Translations under genes and position numbers: made by a program
In this document: positions 36,839 through 46,323 of the stretch, in pieces
Numbering within the stretch: position 1 is the stretch's first letter
Layout: every line of letters begins with the position of its first letter
Assembly (NCBI GenBank): GCA_016705335.1
Contig: JADIYN010000022.1
Coordinates: 1-64,000, forward strand
Length of the DNA: 64,000 nt
Direction: 5' to 3'
Source: Draconibacterium sp.
GTDB lineage: Bacteria > Bacteroidota > Bacteroidia > Bacteroidales > Prolixibacteraceae
Notes under the pieces: model-generated
Database searches by the model: none
What the model was told of the DNA's origin: nothing
Seen by the model: only the letters and a program-made list of their open reading frames with translations

Positions 36839-37240
36839 ATGAAAAAATTAAAAAAGATTGCTTACTGGATTTTAACGATTGTAATTGTTATAATCGCTGT
36901 ATTTATTTATTTTAAATATAGTTTTACCTACAGCACAGGTTACCGTGCAGGCTTATTGCAAAAGTTTTCGGAAAAGGGTTTGGTTTTTAAAACTTACGAG
37001 GGCGAAATGGTTTTGAGCAGTATTCAGTCGAATGCAAATGTGGCCATTGCTTCCGAAAAATTCCTGTTTTCAGTAGCCGATGAAACTGTTGCAAAATCGA
37101 TGGAACAAATTCAGGGAAGGCACGTGGTAGTGCATTACAAGGAAAAAAACGGCGCTTTACCCTGGCGTGGTGACAGTCATTATATTGTTGATAGTGTCCG
37201 TGTTGACAATGTGGCTGGCGGGACACACAATCCTAATTAA
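36839..37240 (+). CDS. Small single-pass membrane protein, conserved in Bacteroidota
   Basis: The 133 residues have a basic start and a transmembrane helix (WILTIVIVIIAVFIYFKYS), then a soluble extracytoplasmic domain (STGYRAGLLQKFSEKGLVFK, VAIASEKFLFSVADE, VVVHYKEKNGALPWRGDSHY). Homologues are often misnamed 6-phosphogluconate dehydrogenase, but no dehydrogenase motif is present. A TATATTTG box (36795-36802) could be its -7 promoter element. Function unknown. Confidence 0.7.
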   Translation: MKKLKKIAYWILTIVIVIIAVFIYFKYSFTYSTGYRAGLLQKFSEKGLVFKTYEGEMVLSSIQSNANVAIASEKFLFSVADETVAKSMEQIQGRHVVVHYKEKNGALPWRGDSHYIVDSVRVDNVAGGTHNPN

Positions 37241-37463
37241 TTTTGAATTGAAGTCTGTTTATTATTCCCAAATTCTTGTATTCGTTGTTCTTTATTGAAA
37301 ATTCATCATCGGGAATTCAATATTGTATATTTTGATTCTCACTGAATTAGCCGATCTGAAGTAATTCTGCATACCAATCTCCAAATAAATCTCTCATTTT
37401 TGCAACATTTCTGTAACCCATAGTGTCAAACGGTCAGAATATCAAATTTTAAAAATTAGTATT

Positions 37464-37844
37464 ATGAATAATTTAAGTGAAATTTTTATTACAGGGATTG
37501 TTTTCTTTGGCATTTATCAAGCACTCAGCCTGATTTCAAGTCATTTGTTAAAAAGAAAACTAATAAAGGCCGAACAGTATGAGAGGGTCGGTATTTTGGA
37601 TGATCCAAGACCCGTAAACGATGAAGCAAATAAGTACCCTTCATTGAAATGGGGTTTGGTTGCTTTAATGACAGGTTTGGGTTTTATTGTAATCGAATTG
37701 TTGGGACTGCTTGACAAAGAATGGATTCAGGGAAGCGACACGGTTATGCCAATTGGTATTTTACTTGTATCTATCTCGCTAGGTTTCCTTATCTATTTCT
37801 TTATTGTAAACGGGAAAAGAAGTAGTACAATTCTTGAAATATAA
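37464..37844 (+). CDS. DUF6249-like membrane protein
   Basis: The 126 residues have three transmembrane segments (IFITGIVFFGIYQALSLIS, WGLVALMTGLGFIVIELLGL, VMPIGILLVSISLGFLIYFF) and a cytoplasmic loop (LLKRKLIKAEQYERV). This layout matches DUF6249, often found beside ECF sigma factors in Bacteroidota; none is beside it here. The family assignment is moderate. Confidence 0.55.
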   Translation: MNNLSEIFITGIVFFGIYQALSLISSHLLKRKLIKAEQYERVGILDDPRPVNDEANKYPSLKWGLVALMTGLGFIVIELLGLLDKEWIQGSDTVMPIGILLVSISLGFLIYFFIVNGKRSSTILEI

Positions 37845-37889
37845 TTTTCCAAAGTCTAAACTTTGGAAAAATTGTTTTAAAATTATCTG

Positions 37890-38867
37890 TTAACCAAACC
37901 TGTATTCTTCAATATGCTGAAAACCACGTAAAAATTCATCGGTTTTCATCCGTTTCTTTCCGGCAATCTGTAAATCTGTAATTTGAAGCCAGCCATTTCC
38001 ACAGGCTACATTTAAAAATGTTTTACCATCAGAATCAATTGTTCCCGGTAAAACCACCTTTTCTGAAACAGTTTTTTTTGCAAAAAATATTTTCGCCTGA
38101 ATTTCATCACCGTTTTTCAGATTGATGAGGTTTGTCCATGCAGTTGGATAAGGCGACAAACCCCGAATCAGGTTTCTAACTGTTTCTGTATCTTTTTCCC
38201 AATCAATTTTACAGTCTTCCTTAAAAATTTTTGGGGCGTGTTTTATTTGGCTTTCCTCAATTAAACCGGTTTGCGGAACGGGTTGAATATTTCCTTCAGC
38301 AATAGCATCTACTGTTTCAACTACCAGTTTTGCGCCATTTTCCATTAAACGATCGTGTACTTCGCCAACTGTTTCGTTTTCGCCAATTGCGGTTTCCTTT
38401 TTGAAAATAATTTTGCCGGTATCAATTTCGTGGTTGAGCAAAAAAGTGGTAACCCCGGTTTTTGTTTCGCCATTCATAACCGCCCAGTTTAGTGGCGCTG
38501 CCCCGCGATATTGAGGTAAAAGAGAGCCATGTAAATTAAAAGTTCCAAATTTTGGCATGTTCCACACTATATCAGGTAACATTCTGAAAGCAACTACTAT
38601 CTGCAAATCAGCTTTCAAATTTTGCAATACCTCTAAAAATTCAGGATTTTTTAGTTTGTCGGGTTGAAGTACTTTGATGTTGTTATCAACAGCATATTTT
38701 TTTACAGCCGATTCTGTGAGTTTATTACCCCGCCCGGCCGGTTTGTCGGGTGCAGTGATTACGCCAACAATATTATAGCCGCCATCAAACAATGCTTTTA
38801 AACTTGCCACAGCAAAATCGGGGGTACCCATAAAAACTATCCGAAGATTTTTTCCTTTCATAACCAA
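37890..38867 (-). CDS. fmt: Methionyl-tRNA formyltransferase
   Basis: Fmt formylates the initiator Met-tRNA. The 325 residues contain RIVFMGTPDFAVASLKAL, TAPDKPAGRGNK, the formyl-transfer motif NLHGSLLPQYRGAAPLNWA with catalytic Asn/His/Asp equivalents (the Asp in LNHEIDTGKI), and a C-terminal OB-like domain (LRGLSPYPTAWT onward). The ATG at 38861 two codons downstream is also possible. Frame intact. Confidence 0.95.
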   Translation of the reverse strand: MVMKGKNLRIVFMGTPDFAVASLKALFDGGYNIVGVITAPDKPAGRGNKLTESAVKKYAVDNNIKVLQPDKLKNPEFLEVLQNLKADLQIVVAFRMLPDIVWNMPKFGTFNLHGSLLPQYRGAAPLNWAVMNGETKTGVTTFLLNHEIDTGKIIFKKETAIGENETVGEVHDRLMENGAKLVVETVDAIAEGNIQPVPQTGLIEESQIKHAPKIFKEDCKIDWEKDTETVRNLIRGLSPYPTAWTNLINLKNGDEIQAKIFFAKKTVSEKVVLPGTIDSDGKTFLNVACGNGWLQITDLQIAGKKRMKTDEFLRGFQHIEEYRFG

Positions 38868-38922
38868 TCTTTACTAAAAATTGAACTGGAAAGTTCAACC
38901 CCGCAATGCGTTCTTTCCATCT

Positions 38923-39162
38923 TCATTTTCCACTTCTCTCCTTTCTTAAAACCGTATTTCCTTTTTGAGCTTTTGGACAATACGGACAGTGACGGCAACC
39001 ATTGGAACAACAGTAACCCCGGTTTATCAGGTAAAACTCTGTCATCACACGGTAAACCCTTTTTTCCATATAATAATCCCGACCTTCTTTTAAATTATCA
39101 GAAAAATTATCGGAGTTCCCAAAAATAGCATCAAAATATCCCATGAAATACAATTTCTTCAA
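38923..39162 (-). CDS. Small cysteine-rich DUF5522-type protein
   Basis: The 79 residues carry EGRDYYMEKRVYRVMTEFYL followed by NRGYCCSNGCRHCPYCPKAQ. The CCxNGCRHCPY motif defines DUF5522, a small, presumably metal-binding family in Bacteroidota. Function is not known. It lies 56 bases upstream of fmt on the same strand. Confidence 0.75.
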   Translation of the reverse strand: MKKLYFMGYFDAIFGNSDNFSDNLKEGRDYYMEKRVYRVMTEFYLINRGYCCSNGCRHCPYCPKAQKGNTVLRKERSGK

Positions 39163-39204
39163 AACTAAGTAAAATGGTTATCTTTCGATATAAATTAATC
39201 AAAA

Positions 39205-39600
39205 ATGGGAATTGAAAGAGATTATTTGATGCGACAGTTGCGGATGTTGTTTGATGTTATTTCAAAAATAATTCGCCACCGAAGAAAAGGGGAGAATGAA
39301 GATGCACAGGATGAAATCAATTATTTCTACTCGTGCCTGAAAATTGATGAAGACATAAAAACCATGAATATTGAAGCTCTTTTTGATTTGCTTGTCAACA
39401 TAAAAAAACTGACAAACGAACACATTGAAATGGTTGCTTTTGTGCTAAAGGAACAAGGCGAACTTTCGGATCAAAGAGAAAGTAAACTCGATTTTTTCAG
39501 AAAATCCTATTTTTTGTTGGATAAAGTTGACCGTGAAAGTCTTACTTTTTCGATGGACAGGCAAATGAAAATGGCAGAGTTGAAGGAGTATTTGAATTAA
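39205..39600 (+). CDS. Conserved hypothetical helical protein (DUF6483-like)
   Basis: The 131 residues are predicted all-helical and begin IERDYLMRQLRMLFDVISKI, resembling the opening of DUF6483 (xxDYIMRxIxQLxxxLAxI). No catalytic motif is visible. It diverges from the DUF5522 gene with a 42-base gap. Family assignment is inference. Confidence 0.55.
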   Translation: MGIERDYLMRQLRMLFDVISKIIRHRRKGENEDAQDEINYFYSCLKIDEDIKTMNIEALFDLLVNIKKLTNEHIEMVAFVLKEQGELSDQRESKLDFFRKSYFLLDKVDRESLTFSMDRQMKMAELKEYLN

Positions 39601-39650
39601 GGATTGAATTAAGGATTGAATGATTGAATGAGGTGAATGAATGATAGTTA
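39596..39650. repeat. Short tandem repeat at the end of the DUF6483-like gene
   Basis: AATTAAGGATTG occurs twice in tandem (39596-39619), followed by degenerate AATGATTG, AATGAGGTG and AATGAATG. The stop codon of the gene lies inside the first copy. Confidence 0.6.
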
Positions 39651-39673
39651 TGTTTCAAATTTTAGAAATTGTT

Positions 39674-39961
39674 TAAAAAAAAATAAAAACCCCCCCCCCC
39701 CCAACCCCCCCCACAAAAAAGGGGGGTTTTAAAAATTTCCGGGGCCGCCCCCACAAAAAAAAAAGTTTTTAACATTTTTCGGGGGGGCCAAAAAAAAAAG
39801 GGGAAGTTTTTTTATTTTACCGGGGGGCCCCCCCAAAAAAAGGGGGTTGTTTTAAATTTTTTGGGGGGGGGGGGGAAAAAGGGAGGGTTTTTTTATTTTT
39901 TGGGGGGGGGGCCCAAAAAAAGAGGTGGGTTTAAAAATGTGAGGGGGGAAAAAAAAAAAAT
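39674..39961. other. Block of homopolymer runs, likely sequence artefact
   Basis: Nearly 290 bases consist of A, C, G and T runs of 3-14 bases. They show a loose order C-run, A-run, G-run, T-run, A, T-run, G-run, repeated about six times with a period near 40. Nothing similar exists elsewhere in the window. It has no coding potential. Confidence 0.8.
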
Positions 39962-39987
39962 ATTTGTTGTTTACTTCAAAAAGAATA

Positions 39988-40899
39988 TTACAGGAAGAAA
40001 AACGCAATACCGATAACAGTAATAACTGCCCCTAAAATTTCTTTCCAGTTGATTTTTTCTTTAAAGAGAAACACTGCCGGTGCAATAATTAAAACCGGGG
40101 TTATCGACATTAAAGTGGCTGCAATACCTGCCTGCGTGTGTTGAACTGCAAGCAATGAGAACGAAACGCCGAGAAACGGGCCAAAAAAAGCGCCAAGCGT
40201 AATACGTTTCATGGCCGGAATATTTTTTAATGCTGCTGAAAACCGGGGCCAGCGTTTCATAATTGTCAAAACAAAAACAAACCCGACAATACCGGTTAGC
40301 ACCCTGATTTGTGAAGCTGAAAAAGCATCGTAATCACCCATTCCTTTTTTGCTGAGTACCAATCCTGCTCCTTGTCCCATTGCACCTCCCAAAGCAAGTA
40401 AAACACCCTGGATTGAGTAATTTGATTTTATTTTTCTTGATATAACTCCGTTTACTTCGCTTCTTTCGCGTTTTAAAATTACGATTACAATTCCCGAAAG
40501 TGTGATTGTCATCCCCATCAAATTTGTAGGCGACAACACTTCGCCCAAAACCAGCCAGCCAATAAAAGCTGCAAACGGTGGAGCCAGTGCCATCATCAGC
40601 ATTGAAATGCGTGCTCCAACCACAACCAGTGCCTGGAACAAAAGCAAATCGCCAATAACAAAACCAACCAGGCCTGAAAGAGCCAGCCATTCCCACTGGT
40701 AAAGTGTTGCATCTGTGGGGAAAAAGAAACCACGAACCGCCCAGCTGTAAAATCCTATAAAAAAGAAAGCAATGATTAAACGGATTAGATTTACAGATAA
40801 TGAACCAACTTTTTTACCCGCCGATTCGAATGCCAGACTTGTAACTGTCCAAAAAACGGCTGTTAAAACTCCTGCTATTTCGCCAAAATGATTTTGCAT
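39988..40899 (-). CDS. EamA-family (DMT) transporter
   Basis: The ATG at 40899 (MQNHFGEIAGVLTAVFWTVT) is chosen because the 11 codons before it lack conservation. About ten hydrophobic helices form two EamA repeats; the second starts near GVLLALGGAMGQGAGLVLS. Family phrases are PPFAAFIGWLVLGEVLSPTN and SITPVLIIAPAVFLFKEKIN. Such transporters export or import small metabolites; the substrate is unknown. The stop lies only 27 bases from the artefact block. Confidence 0.88.
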   Translation of the reverse strand: MQNHFGEIAGVLTAVFWTVTSLAFESAGKKVGSLSVNLIRLIIAFFFIGFYSWAVRGFFFPTDATLYQWEWLALSGLVGFVIGDLLLFQALVVVGARISMLMMALAPPFAAFIGWLVLGEVLSPTNLMGMTITLSGIVIVILKRERSEVNGVISRKIKSNYSIQGVLLALGGAMGQGAGLVLSKKGMGDYDAFSASQIRVLTGIVGFVFVLTIMKRWPRFSAALKNIPAMKRITLGAFFGPFLGVSFSLLAVQHTQAGIAATLMSITPVLIIAPAVFLFKEKINWKEILGAVITVIGIAFFFL

Positions 40900-40931
40900 A
40901 ATTGTGCCTGCAAAAGTAGAAATTAGAAACA

Positions 40932-40963
40932 CAAAAAAAAGCCCTTCCGAAGAAAGGCTTTAA
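40932..40963 (-). terminator. Terminator downstream of the TlpA-like gene
   Basis: On the minus strand AAAGCC...GGGCTTT encloses TTTCTTCGGAA, followed by eight T. It lies about 50 bases after the TlpA-like stop and before the EamA gene. Confidence 0.8.
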
Positions 40964-41011
40964 TATCTTTTTACTTAGTTTTCAGACTTGATTTTCAGAA
41001 ATATCCTGATT

Positions 41012-42106
41012 TTATTTTAATGTTTCAGAAACAAAAGCGCGTAACTCGTCGCCGCGTTTGTTTTTGGCAACAATCTTACCGGTTTTGTCAACAAGTAAAC
41101 TTGAAGGGATTGATTGAATAAAATACATTTGTGCAGCTTCATTTTGCCAGTAGGCCAGATCAGAAACCTGAGTCCAGGCTAATTTGTCGTCAGCAACTGC
41201 TTTTTGCCATGCATCTTTCTCACGATCGAGAGAAACGCCAAAAACTGTAAATCCTTTTTTATTGAATTCGTTGAAAACGGCTACAACATTTGGGTTTTCA
41301 GCACGGCAAGGTCCACACCAGGCTGCCCAGAAATCGAGCAAAGTCAATTCGTTTTGAGAATAAATATCCGAGAATTTTACCGGGTTTCCATTAGCATCGT
41401 TTTGGGTAAAATCGGGAGCAACTTGTCCAACCGATACTTTTTTCAGCTTCACGATTTGTGCTTTCAACTGTAAGATTGAAGGAATTGAATCAAGTTTCGC
41501 ATCCAATCCGCCAACTAAAGCTTCCAAATCTTCAACTTCTTTTCCATACTGGATTTGACTGAGAAGGAATGGTGTTACATAAGAAGCAGGGTGACTTTTT
41601 ATAAAATCTTCGCGCATTGTATTTGTACTTTCATACATATTTTCAACTTCAACCATTATTTCTTTGCCTTTGGCTGTGTCGCCAGCCGCAATTGCAGCGC
41701 GTGATTCCTGGTACAATGCCATGTATTTTTCAGTTATTTCACCTATTTGTGTATTTAATCCGGCATATTCAGTATGAGTTGGTGAACCTGTTACAACAAT
41801 ATTATTTAAAGAATCAGCGTGACCAACTACTGTCATTTTTGCATTTTCAACAAAAACCAAACCTTTTGGGCGTTGTCCCAAAACCGACAAATAATAATCT
41901 CCGGGCATTTTAACTTTACCTTCCAGTACAGCTACACCCTCAACAATATCAGCAGTGTCAACCGGAATCCAGGAGGTTGGACCGCGCTCTTCGAGTAGAA
42001 TTTTCCCTTCAGCACCTTCCAATTTAACATTGATATTAAAGCTGGGTTGTTTTTTACTACAGGCAAAAAGTGCAACTCCCAAAATCAGAACCAAATATTT
42101 TTTCAT
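41012..42106 (-). CDS. TlpA-family thiol-disulfide oxidoreductase lipoprotein with DUF4369 domain
   Basis: KKYLVLILGVALFAC is a lipoprotein signal with a lipobox Cys. Residues about 25-230 are a DUF4369 domain plus helices (FNINVKLEGAEGKILLEERG). Residues 230-364 are a thioredoxin fold (VGQVAPDFTQNDANG, LLDFWAAWCGPC with CGPC at 264-267, IPSSLLVDKTGKIV with the cis-Pro). It probably reduces disulfides in the periplasm, for example in cytochrome or surface-protein maturation. Frame intact. Confidence 0.92.
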   Translation of the reverse strand: MKKYLVLILGVALFACSKKQPSFNINVKLEGAEGKILLEERGPTSWIPVDTADIVEGVAVLEGKVKMPGDYYLSVLGQRPKGLVFVENAKMTVVGHADSLNNIVVTGSPTHTEYAGLNTQIGEITEKYMALYQESRAAIAAGDTAKGKEIMVEVENMYESTNTMREDFIKSHPASYVTPFLLSQIQYGKEVEDLEALVGGLDAKLDSIPSILQLKAQIVKLKKVSVGQVAPDFTQNDANGNPVKFSDIYSQNELTLLDFWAAWCGPCRAENPNVVAVFNEFNKKGFTVFGVSLDREKDAWQKAVADDKLAWTQVSDLAYWQNEAAQMYFIQSIPSSLLVDKTGKIVAKNKRGDELRAFVSETLK

Positions 42107-42231
42107 TTTGATAGAATTAAATTACAGATTATAAATTTTGTGCGAAGATAATCATTCTGGTAAAATAAAATTAAGGGAGCTGCGTTATTTTCTTCCTATT
42201 TTTGAAACAAGTGAAATATTTAAAAAAAGCA

Positions 42232-42260
42232 AAAAAGCCGGTCGTTTAAACCAGCTTTTT
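42232..42260 (-). terminator. Terminator after the acyl-CoA dehydrogenase
   Basis: AAAAAGC-C-GGT (42232-42241) pairs with ACC-A-GCTTTTT (42250-42260) around a short loop. It lies 33 bases after the rebuilt stop of the acyl-CoA dehydrogenase gene; the minus-strand RNA ends in a T-run. Confidence 0.7.
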
Positions 42261-42292
42261 CAAATTTATTCTTTATGAATATTTTTACAGAA

Positions 42293-44004
42293 TTATTCCA
42301 TTTCAATTTTATAAACAGCCAAATCTTCAACCTGCGAACCGCGGATAAATTCAGCGTGACCTTTAACCAATGATTTCGAAAGTTTGATAAATACTTTTGC
42401 CGATTTTGTAAACGATGCATCCCGTGCACTGTCGATTACAAGCAGGTAACTCATAATAATATGTCCGGCCATTTCAACCAGTCTGCGGGCATGGAAATCG
42501 ATAAATTCGTTATCGTTTGCGTCAACTACTTTTTCACAGCCTGTTCATAATCATCTGTAAGGATTATTAAAGTCCGGCGCATAAATTCAAGCTCAGGTGT
42601 GATTTTTTGTGCCTCGTAATCACGGATTTGCGCCAGATAACCACCTGTTGTAACACCACGAATAGCTGCCACAACCTGCAATTGCGTTGTTCCTTCATAA
42701 ATAGAAGTTATACGTGCATCGCGGTAAATCCTTTCAACAGGGTAATCTTTCATAAATCCTGATCCACCATGAATCTGCACGGCATCGTATGCCAACTGAT
42801 TACAGAATTCACTTGCTAAACCCTTGCCAAGTGGTGTAAAAATATCGGCAAGTTTCTGGTATTTCTTCATTTCGTCCCGTTCATCTTTTTCAAGTGGGCG
42901 TTCATCTGAAATATGCATGTAAGTTTTATACATGTCAACAAAACGGGCTGTTTCGTACAGCAAAGTACGCGATGCATCCAGTTTTGCCTTCATTGTTGTA
43001 ATCATTTCGTAAACAGCGGGGAAACGGATAATTGCTTTTCCAAACTGAACGCGCTCTTTTGCGTAAGTAAGCGCTTCGCGGTAAGCTGATTCAGAAATCC
43101 CCACTGATTGTGCATGAATTCCAAGTCGTGCGCCATTCATCAACGCCATTACATCTTTAATTAAACCCAGTTTGCGGTCGCCTACCAATTCTCCGGGAGC
43201 ATCTTTGAAAACCAGTTCACAGGTTGGCGAACCGATAATTCCCATTTTGTGTTCAATGCGGCGAACTGTTACTCCACCCTGACGTTTGTCGTAAATAAAC
43301 ATGGAAAGTCCACGACCATCTTTTGTTCCTGCTTCCGAACGGGCAAGTACAAGTGCGATATCACCATCGCCGTTTGTAATAAAGCGTTTCACGCCGTTCA
43401 GCATCCAGGTATTTTTCTTCTCATCCCATGAAGCTTTCAATTGAACAGCCTGCAAATCGGAACCTGCATCAGGTTCTGTTAAATCCATGGCCATTGTTTC
43501 ACCTGCGCTTACACGTGGTAAATATTTCTCTTTTTGTTCTTCAGTTGCAAATTCGTTGATTGTTTCAGCACAATCCTGAAGTCCCCAGATATTTACAAAT
43601 CCGGCATCGGCGCGCGATACAATATCAGCAGCCATTATGTATGGCACAATTGGGAAGTTTAGCCCGTTGAATCGGCGCGGCAGAGACATTCCCATTAATC
43701 CGGCTTTACGCAGGGCATAAATGTTTTCTTCGGTACCACGTGCATAAATAACATGGTTGTCAACAACCTGCGGCCCTTCTGCATCAATGCTTTCAGCGTT
43801 TGGCGATACTATATCTCCGCATATTTCGCCAACAACTTCAAGCACTTTATCAAAACTGTCCTGTGCATCTTCGTAATCCATTGGGGCAAAATCGAAATTT
43901 TTCTTTTCTTCGAAATTACGCTCTTTCAACCGAACAATTTTCTCCATCAATGGATGGGTCAAATGGAATTTAAGGTCTTTGTTATCAGTATAAAAATTTG
44001 CCAT
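42293..44004 (-). CDS. Acyl-CoA dehydrogenase, one frameshift near the end
   Basis: This FAD enzyme introduces the double bond in fatty-acid or amino-acid catabolism, passing electrons to ETF. Visible are MDLTEPDAGSDLQAVQLKAS, WMLNGVKRFITNGDGDIALV, RVQFGKAIIRFPAV and the catalytic base in IYRDARITSIYEGTTQLQ. The open frame stops at 42526. The next frame continues as VVDANDNEFIDFHARRLVEM and ends VEDLAVYKIEME at 42293-42295. The rebuilt length, about 570, is typical for Bacteroidota long-form acyl-CoA dehydrogenases. It is followed upstream by its electron acceptors etfA and etfB. Confidence 0.93.
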
Positions 44005-44026
44005 TTTGTTTGATTTTTTCGGTGTT

Positions 44027-45046
44027 TTACTTGGTGTTAGCTTTATAAAATTTGATCATTTTAGGAATGATTTCTGCAACATCGCCTGTAATTACATAAT
44101 CGGCAATGGAGTTAATCGGAGCTTCAGGATCGGTATTAATTGCTATAATCTGAGCCGATTCTTCCATTCCGGCACGGTGCTGTATTTGTCCCGAAATTCC
44201 ACAAGCAATATACAATTTTGGCCGAACAGTAGTTCCTGTTTGCCCTATTTGTCGGCCATGTTCCACGTATCCTGAATCAACTGCAGCACGTGATGCACCA
44301 ACTTCTCCGCCTAAAACTTCTGCCAATTCAAAAAGCAGGTTGAAATTTTCCTTCGAACCAACACCATAACCACCGGCAACAATAATTCCGGCTCCTTTTA
44401 TGTTGATTTTGCTTTTTTCCATATGACGCTCAATCATTTCAACAACAAAATCCATATCACTTGTATATTTCGAAACATCAAGTTTATTGATTTTACCTTT
44501 GTATTTTGGATCGAGAATTTCTTTTTTCATTACACCCTCGCGAACTGTTGCCATTTGTGGGCGACAATCGGGATTAATAATGGTGGCAACAATATTTCCT
44601 CCAAAAGCCGCACGTATTTGATAAAGGAGATTTTCATAAACTTTATCCAGTTTCTTATCTTCATGATTACCAATTACAAGTGATGTACAATCGGCAGTTA
44701 AACCGCTATGTAATGCTGAGGAAACTCTCGGACCCAAATCACGGCCAATCGAACTGGCACCCATCAACGCAATCTGCGGTTTTTCTTCCTCAAACAATTT
44801 TACTACAACTGAAGTGTGTGGTAATGTTGTATAAGGAGCCAATCTTTTATCGTCGGCAATGTGTAAAACATCAACACCATAGGGGAAAATATCTTTTTCT
44901 ATACCATCGAGTTTATATCCAATGGCAATCGCTTCAAGTTTTACTTCCAGTTCTGTGGCCAGCGCGCGTCCTTTTGTAAGCAATTCCATGCTCACCTCGG
45001 CAACCTGCCCCTCTTCTATTTCGCAATAAACAAAAACACTATTCAT
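44027..45046 (-). CDS. etfA: Electron transfer flavoprotein alpha subunit
   Basis: EtfA carries the FAD that takes electrons from acyl-CoA dehydrogenases. The N-terminal domain is present (MNSVFVYCEIEEGQVAEVSM). The C-terminal FAD domain has the family signature (SGYVEHGRQIGQTGTTVRP, LYIACGISGQIQHRAGME, AINTDPEAPINSIADY). 339 residues. It lies 21 bases after etfB and 22 bases before the acyl-CoA dehydrogenase, so all three form one operon. Confidence 0.95.
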   Translation of the reverse strand: MNSVFVYCEIEEGQVAEVSMELLTKGRALATELEVKLEAIAIGYKLDGIEKDIFPYGVDVLHIADDKRLAPYTTLPHTSVVVKLFEEEKPQIALMGASSIGRDLGPRVSSALHSGLTADCTSLVIGNHEDKKLDKVYENLLYQIRAAFGGNIVATIINPDCRPQMATVREGVMKKEILDPKYKGKINKLDVSKYTSDMDFVVEMIERHMEKSKINIKGAGIIVAGGYGVGSKENFNLLFELAEVLGGEVGASRAAVDSGYVEHGRQIGQTGTTVRPKLYIACGISGQIQHRAGMEESAQIIAINTDPEAPINSIADYVITGDVAEIIPKMIKFYKANTK

Positions 45047-45067
45047 AATTGTCAGATGTTTTATCCG

Positions 45068-45943
45068 TTATCCTATTGTATGATTTTCAATTAATTCACT
45101 CATCAGTTGATTAATATCTTCGTCAGAAGAAGTAATTACTTTTGCTCCTTTTGATTGCAGTACCACATTATCAACTTTCTTAACTTTGGTTGGCGAACCG
45201 TTCAAACCCAATTCGTTCATGTCAACTTCAATATCCCGAACTGTCCATTCTTTAATATTCAGGTAAGGTCGATCGTTGTACAGCTGGATATAATCATCAT
45301 TGGCAACCTGCAATTCAGTGACTGTTTTTGCATGTTTATATTTCATTATCAGTTTGGCATTCCGTGCGCGACAATCAGGAGCTGAACCATTAACTGTAAT
45401 CACCAGTGGCATTGGGCATTTCACCACTTCAACACCACGTTCCAGACGACGTTTTACAGTAACTTTACCATTTTCGATTGACTGAATTTCTTCGGCATAA
45501 GTAATTTGTGGAATTCCAAGTTTTTCGGCTACCTGTGGTCCTACCTGAGCGGTATCACCGTCAATCGCCTGTCTTCCCGCAATAATAATATCGTAATTAC
45601 CATATTTTTTAAGGGTTTGAGCAATTGCATAAGAAGTGGCCAATGTATCAGATCCGGCAAATGCGCGGTCGGTAAGCAATATTCCGTCATCGGCACCACG
45701 GAACAAACCTTCGCGGATTATTTCGGCAGCACGACCCGGCCCCATTGTCAAAACAGTGATGGTTGTTCCCAGGAATTTGTCTTTTATTCGAAGCGCTTGT
45801 TCAAGTGCATTCAAATCCTCAGGATTAAAAATGGCAGGAAGAGCAGCCCGGTTCACAGTTCCGTCAGCTTTCATTGCATCTTTGCCAACATTCCGCGTAT
45901 CTGGAACCTGCTTGGCAAGAACGATAATTTTGTATCCTTTCAT
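45068..45943 (-). CDS. etfB: Electron transfer flavoprotein beta subunit
   Basis: EtfB holds AMP and docks to the dehydrogenase. The ATG at 45943 (MKGYKIIVLAKQVPDTRNVG) matches the family start; 17 upstream codons are not conserved. Motifs include AIFNPEDLNALEQALRIKD, ADDGILLTDRAFAGSDTLAT, AGRQAIDGDTAQVGPQVAE and VKRRLERGVEVVKCPMP. It is the first gene of the operon etfB-etfA-acd. Frame intact. Confidence 0.95.
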   Translation of the reverse strand: MKGYKIIVLAKQVPDTRNVGKDAMKADGTVNRAALPAIFNPEDLNALEQALRIKDKFLGTTITVLTMGPGRAAEIIREGLFRGADDGILLTDRAFAGSDTLATSYAIAQTLKKYGNYDIIIAGRQAIDGDTAQVGPQVAEKLGIPQITYAEEIQSIENGKVTVKRRLERGVEVVKCPMPLVITVNGSAPDCRARNAKLIMKYKHAKTVTELQVANDDYIQLYNDRPYLNIKEWTVRDIEVDMNELGLNGSPTKVKKVDNVVLQSKGAKVITSSDEDINQLMSELIENHTIG

Positions 45944-46323
45944 TGATTTATTTACTATTAGATTATTCTCAGTCAATTTTTTCAAAGTTGGCAAATATAG
46001 ATAATCAACCCTAAGAAATCAAGCGAATTTTTAGGTTGGCAGCTTAGCTTAAAAGTCGATATCTGTCATTATCAGTGTCAAATGTTGAATTGTGAATTGA
46101 ATATATCCTATACGGCTTGTAAATAAAGCAAATCAAACAATCAACCACATTTTTCAAAAAATCCTTTTATAAATTTTAATCTGTAATTTAAAATGAATTT
46201 AAGTGAATTTTACCTTCCAATCTGATGAGATTGGTTAAATACTATTGTTTGTTTTTCGAAAACAATACATAAAATCAATACCTTTGAATTTGATTTAAAA
46301 TTAAAATACCTAATATCAATTAA
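45944..46323. other. Divergent intergenic region with a promoter box
   Basis: No gene is visible in this AT-rich spacer. TACCTTTG at 46279-46286 fits the -7 consensus for the downstream isomerase gene. A TTTG at 46248-46251 is too far (27 bases) for an ideal -33 box. Confidence 0.45.
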
